A stretch of DNA of 64,000 nt from Leucaena leucocephala (Eukaryota; Streptophyta; Magnoliopsida; Fabales; Fabaceae): positions 2,113,001-2,177,000 of the forward strand of contig CM073536.1 in the NCBI GenBank assembly GCA_037074615.1, written 5' to 3'. The notes beneath the pieces are model-generated. The model saw only the letters and a program-made list of their open reading frames with translations, was not told where the DNA came from and searched no databases. This document shows, in pieces, positions 1-11,568 of this stretch. The first letter of the stretch is position 1; each line of letters begins with the position of its first letter. A program made the translations under genes and the position numbers.

Positions 1-1
1 A

Positions 2-4
<3 letters not shown>

Positions 5-33
<29 letters not shown>
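5..33. repeat. (TA)n microsatellite
   Basis: Pure TA dinucleotide run at the left edge of the window. Likely length-polymorphic. Confidence 0.95.
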
Positions 34-34
<1 letters not shown>

Positions 35-1307
35 CACAAACATCCTTTTAAAATTAAATGGTGAGGATTGCTCTTTTAACCCCCGAAAAATAAAGGAAAG
101 AAAAGAAATTATATGATTGCTCATTCAACCCATTAATTGAGTCAAATCGCGAGTTTTAATCAAATTTGATTGACACTGTGAAACCGAAAAGGAAATAGGA
201 AAGCAGGTTCCATCCATAGGGCCTCACATGTTGCCTTCCCACTGTTATGGACCCCCCGGCTCCATCTCTCTCTCTCTCCCCCTTCATTCTCTTTCTCTGA
301 CCCTTGAGTCCTTGACTTTCACTTTCCCCGTGTTTTCAAATGCGCGTGTTTCTACTGATCAGCTCCAACAACAAAGTGCTTTCGAGCCCCCATCAGAGGT
401 CCCTCTTTTACTGCTCTATCCTAATTATTTTTCTTCTTCTGGCCCTAACCTGAGAGGAGGGAAATTTCATCTTGCCCATTTCTTTATCTCTCTCACGCAT
501 TACAGTAACTGATTGAAGTATTATTTTATTTTACTTCCAATCATCTTTTATCTGTCTCTGGGTTTTGGTTATCTTTTCAGCTATGCCTTTACAATATAAA
601 CAAGTTCCTTTCTTTGCTTGAATGGCGGGTTTTGTTGCTCCCTTGTATTCCTTCCTTCATTCTGTACCCTTTTCTCATGCTTTAACAAATTCCCCTTTAC
701 TTTCTTCCTTGCTTTTTAAAACCTTTTATAATTTTTTATGATAGAATTTTGCTGCATATAGCCACATGCATGTTCTTATGTTTGTCTGATCTGGATTGGA
801 TCACAGGGATCTTTGCTGTTTCCCTTTTTGTTTTCTACTTGCAGAGAGGACAAGCTGGGGTGCTTGAGTACTCGATTCCCTTCGGTTTCAATCTTGTTCT
901 CCTCGGGACTCATCGAAGAAGCAAAACAGTAGAGAAGGAGAAGGTAATTATCTTTACTTCTTTGATTGCTTGATCTGAGAAAACGCACGATACTTTCCTT
1001 ATAGGCGTCAATTCTCTATTTTCTTATGTTATGTGTTGCTTTTTGATTCTGATTCAAATTGGGTCTGTTTTATTTGTGGTTGATAGGGCTTGAAACTGGA
1101 AAGGACAATTTGTCAACTAAGTCTGTTTCATCTGTTGAATCCAAGGCTCCGATTTGTCTATTCTTAGTATTTGATATTTGGATTATGCAAGTTTGTGTTG
1201 CAAAATTTCAATACTTGGCAATCTTGGTGTTCAAACAAGTTTCAGTTGATGGTATGAGCAGAAGCTTGTAATTATTAGTGTTGGTTGGTCCCTGTTACCA
1301 TTGAGCA
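34..1307 (+). other. Upstream region and leader of ankyrin gene copy A
   Basis: No convincing protein gene. A CT-rich stretch at about 260-300 and a possible leader exon (acceptor at about 845, donor AAG|GTAATT at about 944) suggest a spliced 5' UTR before the ATG at 1308. The short ORFs here have no family resemblance. Leader exon limits are inferred only. Confidence 0.5.
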
Positions 1308-4300
1308 ATGGCCGGTATAGATGTTACAAGATATGCTCATAGTCCTGTGCACAAGGCCATCATTTTGAAGGATTATGCTGGTCTCAAGAAAATACTGGGA
1401 CGTCTTCCACAACTTGGTAACCCATCCAACATTCGCACTGAAGCTGCTTCAATAGCTGAGGAAGAGAAGGCTGATGCCATTTCTGCTGTAATTGATCAGC
1501 GTGATGTGCCAAATCGTGATACTCCTCTTCACCTGGCTGTAAAACTTGGTGATGAAGTGGCCACTGAGATGCTTATGGTGGCTGGGGCAGATTGGAGTTT
1601 GCAAAATGAACAGGGATGGAGTGCCCTTCAGGAAGCTATTTGCAACAGAGAAGAGGGTATTGCCCGGCTGATAATCAGGCATTATCAGCCTTTGGCATGG
1701 GCAAAATGGTGCAGAAGATTGCCTCGCTTAGTGGGGTCCATGCGAAGGATGAGAGACTTCTATATGGAGATAACGTTTCATTTTGAGAGTTCTGTGATTC
1801 CTTTCATCTCAAGGATTGCACCTTCAGATACTTACAAGATTTGGAAAAGGGGAGCCAATCTGAGGGCAGACATGACTTTGGCTGGTTTTGATGGTTTTAG
1901 AATTCAGAGATCAGATCAGAGCATTTTATTCTTGGGTGATGGATCAGAGGATGGGAAAGTCCCACCTGGGTCACTCTGCATGATCTCACACAAGGATAAG
2001 GAAGTAATGAATGCTCTAGATGATGCTGGCTTTCCAGCAACTGATGAGGAAGTTAAGCAAGAAGTGGCTGCAATGTCTCAAACTAATATATTTAGGCCTG
2101 GGATTGATGTTACCCAGGCAGTTCTTTTGCCCCAGTTGACATGGAGGCGACAGGAGAGAACAGAAATGGTTGGTCATTGGAAAGCCAAGGTGTATGATAT
2201 GCACCATGTAGTTGTAAGCATTAAATCTAGAAAGGTTCCTGGTGCTATGACAGACGATGAATTATTCTCATCTAGCAATGAAAATGAGACTGAGAGTGAA
2301 GAACTTAGTGACATTTTGACTGAGGACGAAAGAAGACAACTGGAAGATGCATTGAAGTTGGATTCAGCAGAATTGAACAATGAAAACTGTGAGGAGATCA
2401 TTGGGCATCGCCACAGTTATTATGAACATAGAGATATTCCCATTGAAGATGCTAACAGCTGCAAAAATGGAGAAAATAAGCAGGACAAGAAAGGATGGTT
2501 TGGTGGATGGAGAAAGAAGGATTCTAAACATGATGCACAAAAAAAGATTGCTCCGCCAAGAAGTTCCCTCAGTATAGATGAGAAGGTGAGTGATCTATTG
2601 GGAGATTCTCCTTCAAGGAATCAGATTAAGCCAGGAAGACATTCTGTTGAGATAGCAGTAAGGGGTGATGAGCAACGGAGGAAGAAAGATGCCAGAGCTC
2701 CTTAAAATTCTGATAGCAAGAGTCATGGAAATCGTGAAAGTGAGTATAAGAAAGGATTGAGGCCTATTCTTTGGCTTTCCCCAAACTTTCCCCTTAAAAC
2801 TGAAGAACTATTGCCATTACTTGACATTGTTGCAAACAAAGTTAAAGCAATTCGTCGTTTAAGAGAACTTCTTACAACAAAACTTCCAATTGGAACCTTT
2901 CCGGTAAAGGTATGGGCTTCTTCAATTTATAAATATTACTAATCTGCGCACAATACTTGGGAAATATTCTTATTATGTATAAAAATAGAAGAAATGGTAA
3001 AAATATTTTTAAAAAAAGGAAGTTGAGATGCAATTAGCAGTTTGTCCATGGCAAGTTAATAGTTAATGGTGGTTGATGTTCAGACCTGGGCACTAGAATG
3101 TTTCAGAATAGGTGTTGCTTCTGATGTGTGAGGTTACTATGTGGAAATCTCTGCTTGCCACTGGTTTTGTCTGGATTCACGGGTGCAACATGATTTTATT
3201 ACTGTGCTATACTAGAGCCTGATGACAACTACTACTGCTACCATCTTCTACATCTAATTTGATTTTTATGTTTTAAATTTTTCTTGCATTTTAGAGAAGT
3301 TATTAAACTCAAAGATTTGCAGAGATTAGCTCTGTCTGGTTCAAGTTATAGTAAAATGTTGTGCTAGCTGTCTGATTAAGTATCTGATTGAATGTGTGAC
3401 GTGATTTTAAAGGCTTTATTAGTGCCTTATAGAGTTGAGAGCCATATATTGGTCGATGCCGATGATCAGAAAACTAGTCCGAAAATAGTTGTCAAAGTCT
3501 TGTATAGAAACCTGAAATTGACATTACCAATCACCATGGCAACGGATATCTTCCTTTTTTTCTTGTCAATCCAAGAGCCAGTTTGGAGTTTGGAACTTGT
3601 ATTCTCATTTATTAATTAGGTTTGATTGATTTGAATTATTGGCCTTGAACTGGAGTTGAGTTGTTGTGGATTTAAATGCGTAAATGATAGCTGTGTAGTT
3701 TCAACCTTTTATCTCAAGGCCGGGGTATCCGAGAAATCATTTGACCCCCCAAAAATTCCAGTTGAAAAACTTTGATTGGGTTATATAAATCATCTGACTA
3801 GAATTATATCTTATGTTAGTAGGCATGGATGCATTTGCCAATATAACATAGAATTTTAAGTGTTGATAATTATATATCCACCTATTTCACAGTTCGCACT
3901 AGAACTACGACTACAATGTCTTCCCCTTATTCTGGTAGTAACTTTAAAGGGATTTCAAGCAACCATGTTTGTTGGACTTGGTTTATTAACTTCCATTGTA
4001 TCGTTTTTTTTTAAAAGAAAAATGTTTTTCTTTTCATTTGAGTATATGTATTATGGTAACTCGTAACTCATTCATCACCCGGGCACATTCAGGTTGCCAT
4101 CCCTGTGGTTCCCACTATCAGAGTATTGGTTACTTTCACGAAGTTTGAAGAACTACAGCCATTAGATGAATTTGCAACACCCCCATCAAGTCCTTCTGCT
4201 GCGGGCCGCGAGAGCCCTGCGGTGACGCAGTTCTCAGCTGCATCTTGGTTTCAGTGGATAAAGGCTCCTTACCATCGCCCCAGCTCATCGGCTGCGGCTA

Positions 4301-4437
4301 GTTCAAGCAGCAGCCGGATAGAAAATATTCAAGACCCATTTGCAATTCCTACCGACTATACTTGGATTACTGCGGAAGCAAAGAGAAAGAGGATGCAGGA
4401 GAAGAATAAATCAAAGAAAGGGAGAAATCATGGCTAA
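1308..4437 (+). pseudogene. Ankyrin-repeat/GPCR-chaperone (ANKRD13-like) protein, copy A, interrupted by an in-frame stop
   Basis: Coding exons 1308-2909 and 4093-4437 (donor AAG|GTATGG, acceptor CATTCAG|GTT) would give about 648 aa. Residues 10-135 hold ankyrin-type helices (RDTPLHLA motif). The GPCR-chaperone-type region follows, with FYMEITFHFESS, SDTYKIWKRGANLRADMT and, further on, LPPLLD-type C-terminal helices (seen as ELLPLLDIV). A TAA at 2703-2705 interrupts the frame after residue 465. The aligned codon is TCA in copy B and TCT in copy C, so one C-to-A change explains it. The same frame stays open from the stop to the donor at 2909. Copy A alone keeps a linker with the WFGGWRKK motif (about residues 398-450) that copies B and C lack, so it looks closest to the ancestral form. 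It could still give a truncated 465-aa product, and a sequencing error is possible. In animals ANKRD13 proteins bind ubiquitinated membrane cargo; the plant role is not established here. Confidence 0.8.
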
Positions 4438-6341
4438 TGATTTCATGAGTGAACTCTAAACCTTGGAGGATAATAGGCTTCCAAATGGCAAAAAGCATTT
4501 CTTCTAAACTTAACAATTGAAGTGTGTAATATGGATAACCATTTGGGATTATTTTCCCCTGTATTTTGGGGAGGTGAGTGAGGTTGTGGCATAGGGAAAG
4601 GTATTGTGATTCTTGCATCATTTGCTGAACATTGGAAGTTTTAAACCATAGATTTGTTGGCTCTTCTTCTTTCAACATATGTGGCAGCCATTAATACAGT
4701 AGTTAGAGTCTTTGGGCAACTCTTGTCAGGGTGATCTGTGATTGGTGCTTTTTTAAACTATTTTGATATGTTTCCTTTAATTTGTTGATGTAAATAAACT
4801 GAAAGTCGCCTTTGGGCTCTTTGTATCAGAATACTTTGCCTCGTCTAACTATCATTGCAATAACTTGGATTTTAAAATTATTTGTTGTAGTTAGTAAAAA
4901 GTTAGCTTTATAATTCATAAAGTTATAAATTCAAAATTTATTGTTAATATAAGGGTCTCTCTAATTTGACTTTGGCGCAAATACTTATAATGTGCTAATA
5001 AAGCTAATGTGGATGCTAATGTGGATTTTGGTTTCCATCCAAATCTGTACGAATATATATATGCATGAGTTTAATTAATTAATTTATAAAAATCACGCCT
5101 TATAAATTTTTAATAAATATATTTTTAAAAATTCAAAAGTTTGGTAAAAATAAAAAAAGTTATTCACTTTAGAAAAAAATATATAACTATTTATCTTTTT
5201 CATGCATGCATTTGATTTGAACGTTGAAGCGAGTCTTATCATTTGTTAAAAAAATTACATATATATTTTTTGTGAAATATTATATATCTAACCACCGTCA
5301 ACTTTGCCAGTGGTCATCCCTTCATTTGTGCATCTCTTTCGTCAAACTGAGCTTTCACTAGGGAAATTTGCTGGCTGGGAATTGGCCTTCAGTTGAATGC
5401 TGCACGCAACTTTTTGGCGCCATAATATAAACCCTATTTACAGGAATCTGACGAACTAATGGATAAAAGAAATTACAACTTACGTTGGAGCTCCCTGTCT
5501 TTTCCTCCGCAAGATAGACATATGAGAAAATTTTCCTTAAGAATTCGAGCCCTTAATTTCTATGGCTTGATTTGAAAGAACTGATGATTTCTCTTCGCAT
5601 CTCTTTTAGAAACACGCATCGTTCTATGATAATCATCTCTATTTTCTTTATGTAATTTTTTTATCTTCGTTTATGCTATTTTTATAATCAAATCCTGCCT
5701 CCCCACGTTTTCCGATTGCCGAATCGTGTTTCTTGCAGCAATTAATCAGACAGCCTGCAAGTTCTCGGGTTTGTTTGATCTGTGTTCGGAAGGCTCTTTT
5801 TTCTAACCTTCTTTTCCATTTTTCGTTTCCAGCCTTGGGGTTAGTGAGAAGGTGAATAAAGGCGTTGAGTAACCAAGTTTAATTGCAATACTGGACTCCC
5901 TTTGGGTTTTTTTTTTTTTTTTTTTTGGGGTGTTAACAGACACAGTGGAAGCAGAAACATAATAAATATAGAAACCTTCACCAAGAAAAAAAAAAGCATA
6001 AATAAAAAACCGTGAGTATTTTTACCCCTTACCTCCTTCATTGCTTAGAGTTAAGCCAAAATTATTTCTTTCTGCTTTTAAATTCTAATATTTGCAGCTC
6101 CATCTATTTGGTTGTGATTTGAAAATGGGTTGATTTCATTTATATTTACATGATTTGCATTATTGAGAGGACAATTGCCAATGGATTAGTTTCATTTGCT
6201 TATTTCTCTGATTTGACTGTATGTAGCAGAGTTCTGGAGTTTGATGATTGAATCATTGGCCCTTGTGACTGTTACTTAGTGTGGGTTGGCATCTTCTGCT
6301 GCTGCTGCTTTCTTTGGCGAGGAGTCTTGTACATTTGATGA
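4438..6341 (+). other. Copy A 3' region, AT-rich spacer and copy B promoter/leader
   Basis: About 400 bases of likely 3' UTR follow copy A, then AT-rich spacer without coding signal. From about 5380 to 6341 the sequence is recognisably similar to the upstream region of copy C (about 10790-11568), so the duplicated unit included the promoter and leader. The poly-T run at 5909-5927 is a simple repeat. Confidence 0.6.
5385..5460 (+). promoter_or_regulatory. Putative promoter of ankyrin copy B (paralogous to copy C promoter)
   Basis: The block around ATAATATAAACC (about 5421-5434) aligns with 10797-10865 before copy C, where it reads CATACATAAACC. Both are followed by a similar CAGGGATCT/CAGGAATCT segment. 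The conserved TATA-like AT block is the probable core promoter. Position is inferred from paralogue conservation only. Confidence 0.4.
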
Positions 6342-8689
6342 ATGGCGGACATTGATGTTTCAAAGTATTCTCATAGTCCTGTGCATAAGGCCGTAGTGTT
6401 GAAGGACTATGCTGCTCTCAAAGAGATACTAGCACGTCTCCCACGACTTGGAAACCCATATGAGATTCACACTGAAGCAGAGTCAATAGCTGAGGAAGAG
6501 AAGGCTGAGGCTATCTCTGCCGTAGTTGATTACCGTGATGTTCCGAATCGCGATACTCCTCTTCATTTGGCTGCTAAACTTGGCAATGAAGTGGCCACTG
6601 AAATGCTTCTTGTTGCTGGGGCAGATAAAAATTTGAAGAACAAAAAAGGGTGGAGTGCTCTTTCAGAAGCTATCCTCAATAACCAAAAGAAGATTGGCTT
6701 GCTTATGGTTCGGTATTCTTGGAATCATTTAAAAGAAAAATTACATAGGAGGTTGCCTCGCTATATAGCAGCCATGCAAAGGATGAGAGATTTCTATATG
6801 GAGATAACATTTCATTTTGAGAGTTCTGTGATTCCTTTCATCTCAAGTATTGCCCCTTCAGATACTTACAAAATTTGGAAGAGAGGTGCTAATATGAGGG
6901 CAGACATGACTTTGGCTGGTTTTGACGGATTAAAAATCAAGAGGCCAGATCAGAGCATTATTTTCTATGGTGATGGTTCAGAAGATATGAAGTTACCGCC
7001 TGGATCACGCTGTTTGATTTCACACAAGGATAAGAAGGTCTTTACGCCTTCATCTCCTGGGACTAAACCAACTGATAAACAAGTGAGGCAAAAATATAAG
7101 AAAAAATCTCATGATTCGATTGTGAATGTTGGAATTGACACGAGTCAAGCATTTCTGGTTCCCCAATTGACATGGAGACGAAAAGAGAGAAAAGAAATGG
7201 TGGGGCCATGGAAAGCTAAGGTGTATGATATGCACAGTGTGAATGTAAGTGTCAAATCTTTAAAGGCCCTGGAGCTAAGAAACATGTTAGGGCGTCTAGC
7301 ATTGGAAATAAAAATGAGAGTCAAGATATTCAAGAAATGTTGACAGAGGAAGAAAGAAAGCAACTAGAATCTGCACTTGCCCAAAACATGGATTCATTGG
7401 AATCAAATAATGAAGATGGGTTTGATCATAAAAAAGAAGAAGAGAAAGACAAAAAAGGACATGGACGGAAAGAAAAGGGAACTAAGAAGGGAAAACACAT
7501 CAAAGCACCTTCAATGGATTCTGGTAGCAGCAGTCTTGACAAGGAAGAAAGTAGTGAGAGTGGGTATAAACGCGGAATGAGACCTAGCCTTTGGCTTTCG
7601 CTGAAAAATTTTCCACTAAAAGTTGAAGAGTTGTTGCCATTGCTGAACATCCTTGAGGATAAAGTTAAAGCAGTTCGTCGTTGAAGAGAACTTCTTACCA
7701 CAAAATTTCCAAAGGATACCTTTCCTGTGAAGGTGATGTGTGCTTTTTTATAATCTAATTTCCAAGAAAATATATCATATATCCATAGTTTGTTGTGGTT
7801 GGATTATGGGAAGATATCATGCTTTTCCACTTCCTTGAAAGGGGAAATGCCTCTGAAAAAAATGGTTTCTTTTCTTCCCTGAAAAATGGGACATAGGAGT
7901 CCTCAAAAGTGCGCCGCGAGTTTGACGCACAAATTCAAGCTTGAATCAACTAGTGCTTACATAGTCCCTTAAGGTCTTAACTATGTTATCCGTTCAAATC
8001 ACCCTTTCCCAATTCACAAACAATAGGTTGAGTGAGCAAATATAATTTACCCAAAAAGAATTTTCAATTTTGGCGGCTTTGATGGACTAGAGAACATGTA
8101 AATTGCAAACTCCCCCCCACTAGAAGTTAAAGCTCTAGGAAACAGACAACTTGAAGAATAAAGAACGCCGGTTGTTTAGATACCATGTAACTGATTGCGT
8201 GGCTTGAACAAGAGTACTTATCTGCATGAATATGTACCATACAAGAAAAAAGAAGCAACCATTGATGGTTTATTTCTTGCCATTACAATTTTAATATATC
8301 ATGTTCGTTGGTTCCATTATCTTTGCTCAACTTTGTTTTCACTTTTGTTTTCGATATGAATGTGTGATTATAAATCTATATGTTTCATTGCTTTTGATAT
8401 TCAGGTTGCAATCCCTGTTATTCCTACTGTTAGAGTATTGGTTTCCTTTACGAAGTTTGAGGAATTACCTCCATTGGAAGAGTTTTCATCTGCCCCTTCA
8501 AGTCCAATTTCTACAGATGATGAGAGCCCTGCAGAACAATCCCAATCTTCTTGGTTTCAGTGGGGAAAGGCCAACCCTAGCTCATCTGCTGATTCCAATA
8601 GTGAAATTCAAGACGTTTTTGATATTCCCTCGGATTATACCTGGATTACCCCAGATGCAGAAAAAGGTAAAAAGACCGAAAAGTCATAA
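6342..8689 (+). pseudogene. Ankyrin-repeat/GPCR-chaperone (ANKRD13-like) protein, copy B, frameshifted
   Basis: Exon 1 runs from the ATG at 6342 to the donor after 7732 and exon 2 is 8405-8689. The first about 308 residues match copies A and C closely (ankyrin helices, SSVIPFISSIAPSDTYKIW). Near 7265-7270 the copy C string GGCCCCTGG reads GGCCCTGG, a one-base deletion. The original frame then ends at 7343 while the correct continuation lies one frame back (LTEEERKQLE motif from about 7340). That frame meets a second lesion, TGA at 7682-7684, where the paralogues have TTA in the RRLRE helix. Two independent lesions make this a pseudogene. Exon 2 (VAIPVIPTVRVLVSF...) remains open. Upstream similarity makes copy C its nearest relative. 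Confidence 0.88.
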
Positions 8690-11568
8690 TTATTGAGGTT
8701 GTTGAATCAATGAGTAGGCTCCAGCTTCCGAGTGCTGTATATGATCGTGGTGAGTGCATGTTGAAGGATGCCTCATAACTGGTGGTTATGTAAGAAACAG
8801 GAATCAGTTGCAGAAAATAATCTTCCAAAACTTTTTTAAAGGGTAAATCTATCTAGTCTTAGTATAGGATTTTTATATATAGTATAGTAGTTAGCTAGTA
8901 CTGTCAGGTTAGATTTAAGGATATTCAAACTCGAAATTTTGTGTTTAGTTATAATTTTTTCTACTGAGACCAATACTTGCTGTTAGTATTCTTTTGTTTA
9001 GCTTTATATGTTGGTATAACATATGAACACACTAACACACTGATCTCAAAAATTCGACCATTTAATTAGGGAGTTGATTTTAATTTTAAATATAAGACAT
9101 ATTTTTTATATTTATCTATTTTTTTTAAATTATCTCTATTGATATTTTTTCAACAATAATCAAGTAAGAGATAGAATGATATAATTAAGAAAAATAGTTA
9201 AGGTGTTTTAGAAAACATATGTTATATTAACTAATTTAACTAATAACCTTAATCTAATCAAATTAATTAAATATATCTTATATTAAACATATGATGAGTA
9301 ATTTTTACTATATCAAATATAGTAAGAATGAGATTAAGCACTTCAAGTACATATGGTGGGTTTGAGTTCATTTAATCAATTCTTGAGCAAATTGACCCGA
9401 TTTAACTAGAATGATCTCTAATTCTGTTTTATTATGATTGATGTTTTTCCCCCCAACAAATACATATGACTGATGCAATACATATATTGATGATTGAATA
9501 CTTTAGCTTCTTAGATAAATAATCACAGAAACCAACACTGTACACTACACATTGCAAAATGAAAAACAAACTAGTCCAAATGAGAATTTGGATTCCGCGT
9601 TGGTTACATACTTACGTGAGCGTTAAGTTAATTTGAATAATTTAGATATGTTCAAATTTATTTTTTATTTTTAATCACAATAAATTTAAAATATTTAAAT
9701 TAATCAATATATCAATTGAAATAGAACGAGTGGTAGTGGATATTATTGTTTTACCCTTTCTGATTAGAGTGGGCTTTAAACACACATACTAGTATACAAT
9801 TGAATCTTCAAAAATAGCTTTCGTAGTTAAAATAGATATAGATAATAAGAAATAGGTTTATATTCTATAAAGATATGAATTCGATTTCTATTGTTATTGT
9901 AAGAGTTTTTTTAGTAGGCGATCTCGTAAGTTCTCTATAAACGTTCTTTAAACTCTAGGGATATAACTTGACTTTAGTGGGAGACTAGTACCTAAGTTTT
10001 TTAAATTTTTGAGTATATATGAAAAAAAAAAGATGATAACTTCTTGTAATCAATCTTTATCTACAAACAGAATCAATGAATTACACATCCCACCTCAACA
10101 ATGTTGCTCTCTCATTTCAGTCGATGCCCATGGGGTCTTCCCACCGCCCAGATCCTAGGCAACTATAATCTACTCCTTTTAATTCATAATATAAGTTATC
10201 TTTACTAATTAACTAATTTACAGGGGTTAAGTAATAATAGTTAATTTATTATATTTATTTTAAATGATTTTTTTTTCTAAATTTACTAATTCGTTACTCG
10301 TTTCTTTCGGGGTATTTGGGCTGTTGTATTCAAATTTCATTCTCTAAGTATTTCAGTTTTCTTTGGGTCATTTATTATAACTCACTTTATTCTAGTTATT
10401 TAGTCAACTTAGACTTTTTATATAATCATTTTCCTTAACGAAATTTGATCTTCACATAAAACAGAAATTACACATTGAAGCTCGCAATACATTCGTCAAT
10501 TCGTCAAAGTAGCTAATCATGATCACTAATCTTAAAACACGGTGTAAAACTATCCCATAATTGACTTTCAAGTCAATATTTTATTATTATATTAAGAGGA
10601 CTTCATGCACGTAGTAATCATTAGCATCATAAAACATAACAAATTGTACGAAGAGAAACCCGTTCGGAAACTAAAATTAAACTTTGATTACAATGGGGTT
10701 TTACATTTCATTTGACTAAAATAGAATCCATCCCTGGTTTTATTCTTCAATTTGTTTAAATCAAGCTTGGTCATGCAAATTGGTTGGTTGAAAATGGACT
10801 TTCAGTTAACATGCAGCGGTCAATATTTGCGCACCATACATAAACCTTATTCGCAGGGATCTAGCTACAAAATGTGGAAGATTTGTGACTTACATTAATT
10901 TCTGTGGCTTAATTTGAGAAAAATTGCGAATTTCTCTTTGCCGCTCCAAGAACGTTGTCCGGAACGATCCTCATTTTTGCTACTTTCGTCATCAAATCCT
11001 GCCTCACAACATGTTCTTCATTATTTTTCCATGAATTTCTCATCACTGAATTGTGCTTCACGCAACTATTAAACATACCGCATGCATGTTTCTATGGTTT
11101 GTTTAATCTGGCTTCAGAAGGCTCCTTTTTCCCCCTTCAACTTTATTTTCCATTTCCTAGTTTAGGACAAGGCAGAGGTTGGATAAAAGCGTTGAGTTTC
11201 CAAGTTTATTTACAATCTTAGACTCCGGGAAGGTCACAGAGGAAGCGGAAACTTAATAGGTAAAGAAACATGAGGATCTTTACTTCTGTCATTGCTTTAA
11301 TTTTTAGGGTCCAACCCGAATTCTTTTCTTTCTTCGTCAAATGGTTGCAGCTCTGTCTACTTTGCGGTTTGGTTGTGATTTGAAATGAGTCAATCTCATT
11401 CATGATTTACATTGGTTGCATTATTTAAAGCATGATTGCAAATAGGGTAGTTACATTTGGTGCTTTCCTCTGATCCGACGGTGCTTTAAGTTTTAAATTT
11501 TGACAAACGAATTCATTTGCCCTTATGATTATTAATTGATGAATGTTGGATTCTTCTAGTTTTACAAA
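8690..11568. other. AT-rich spacer and copy C upstream region
   Basis: No gene seen. Likely copy B 3' UTR lies at 8690-8850, a MITE-like block at 9060-9300, then low-complexity AT-rich DNA. From about 10790 the sequence parallels the upstream region of copy B, including the putative core promoter at 10797-10865 and CT-rich leader sequence. Confidence 0.6.
9060..9300. repeat. MITE-like AT-rich repeat (dispersed family)
   Basis: This block (TAAATATAAGACATATTTT near the left, ATATATCTTATATTAAA near the right) recurs at 32512-33245 (interrupted), 50835-51095 and 55985-56211. Ends are degenerate. Assignment to a Stowaway-like family rests on the better-preserved copy at 50835-51095. Confidence 0.5.

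Noticed and set aside
2586..2716. Cryptic intron in ankyrin copy A ending at CTGATAG (2716)
   Set aside because: Joining there shifts the frame and meets TGA soon after; only an acceptor at 2720 keeps frame.
10955..11221. Plus-strand ORF of 88 aa before ankyrin copy C
   Set aside because: The region is paralogous to the copy B leader/promoter, where no equivalent ORF is kept.
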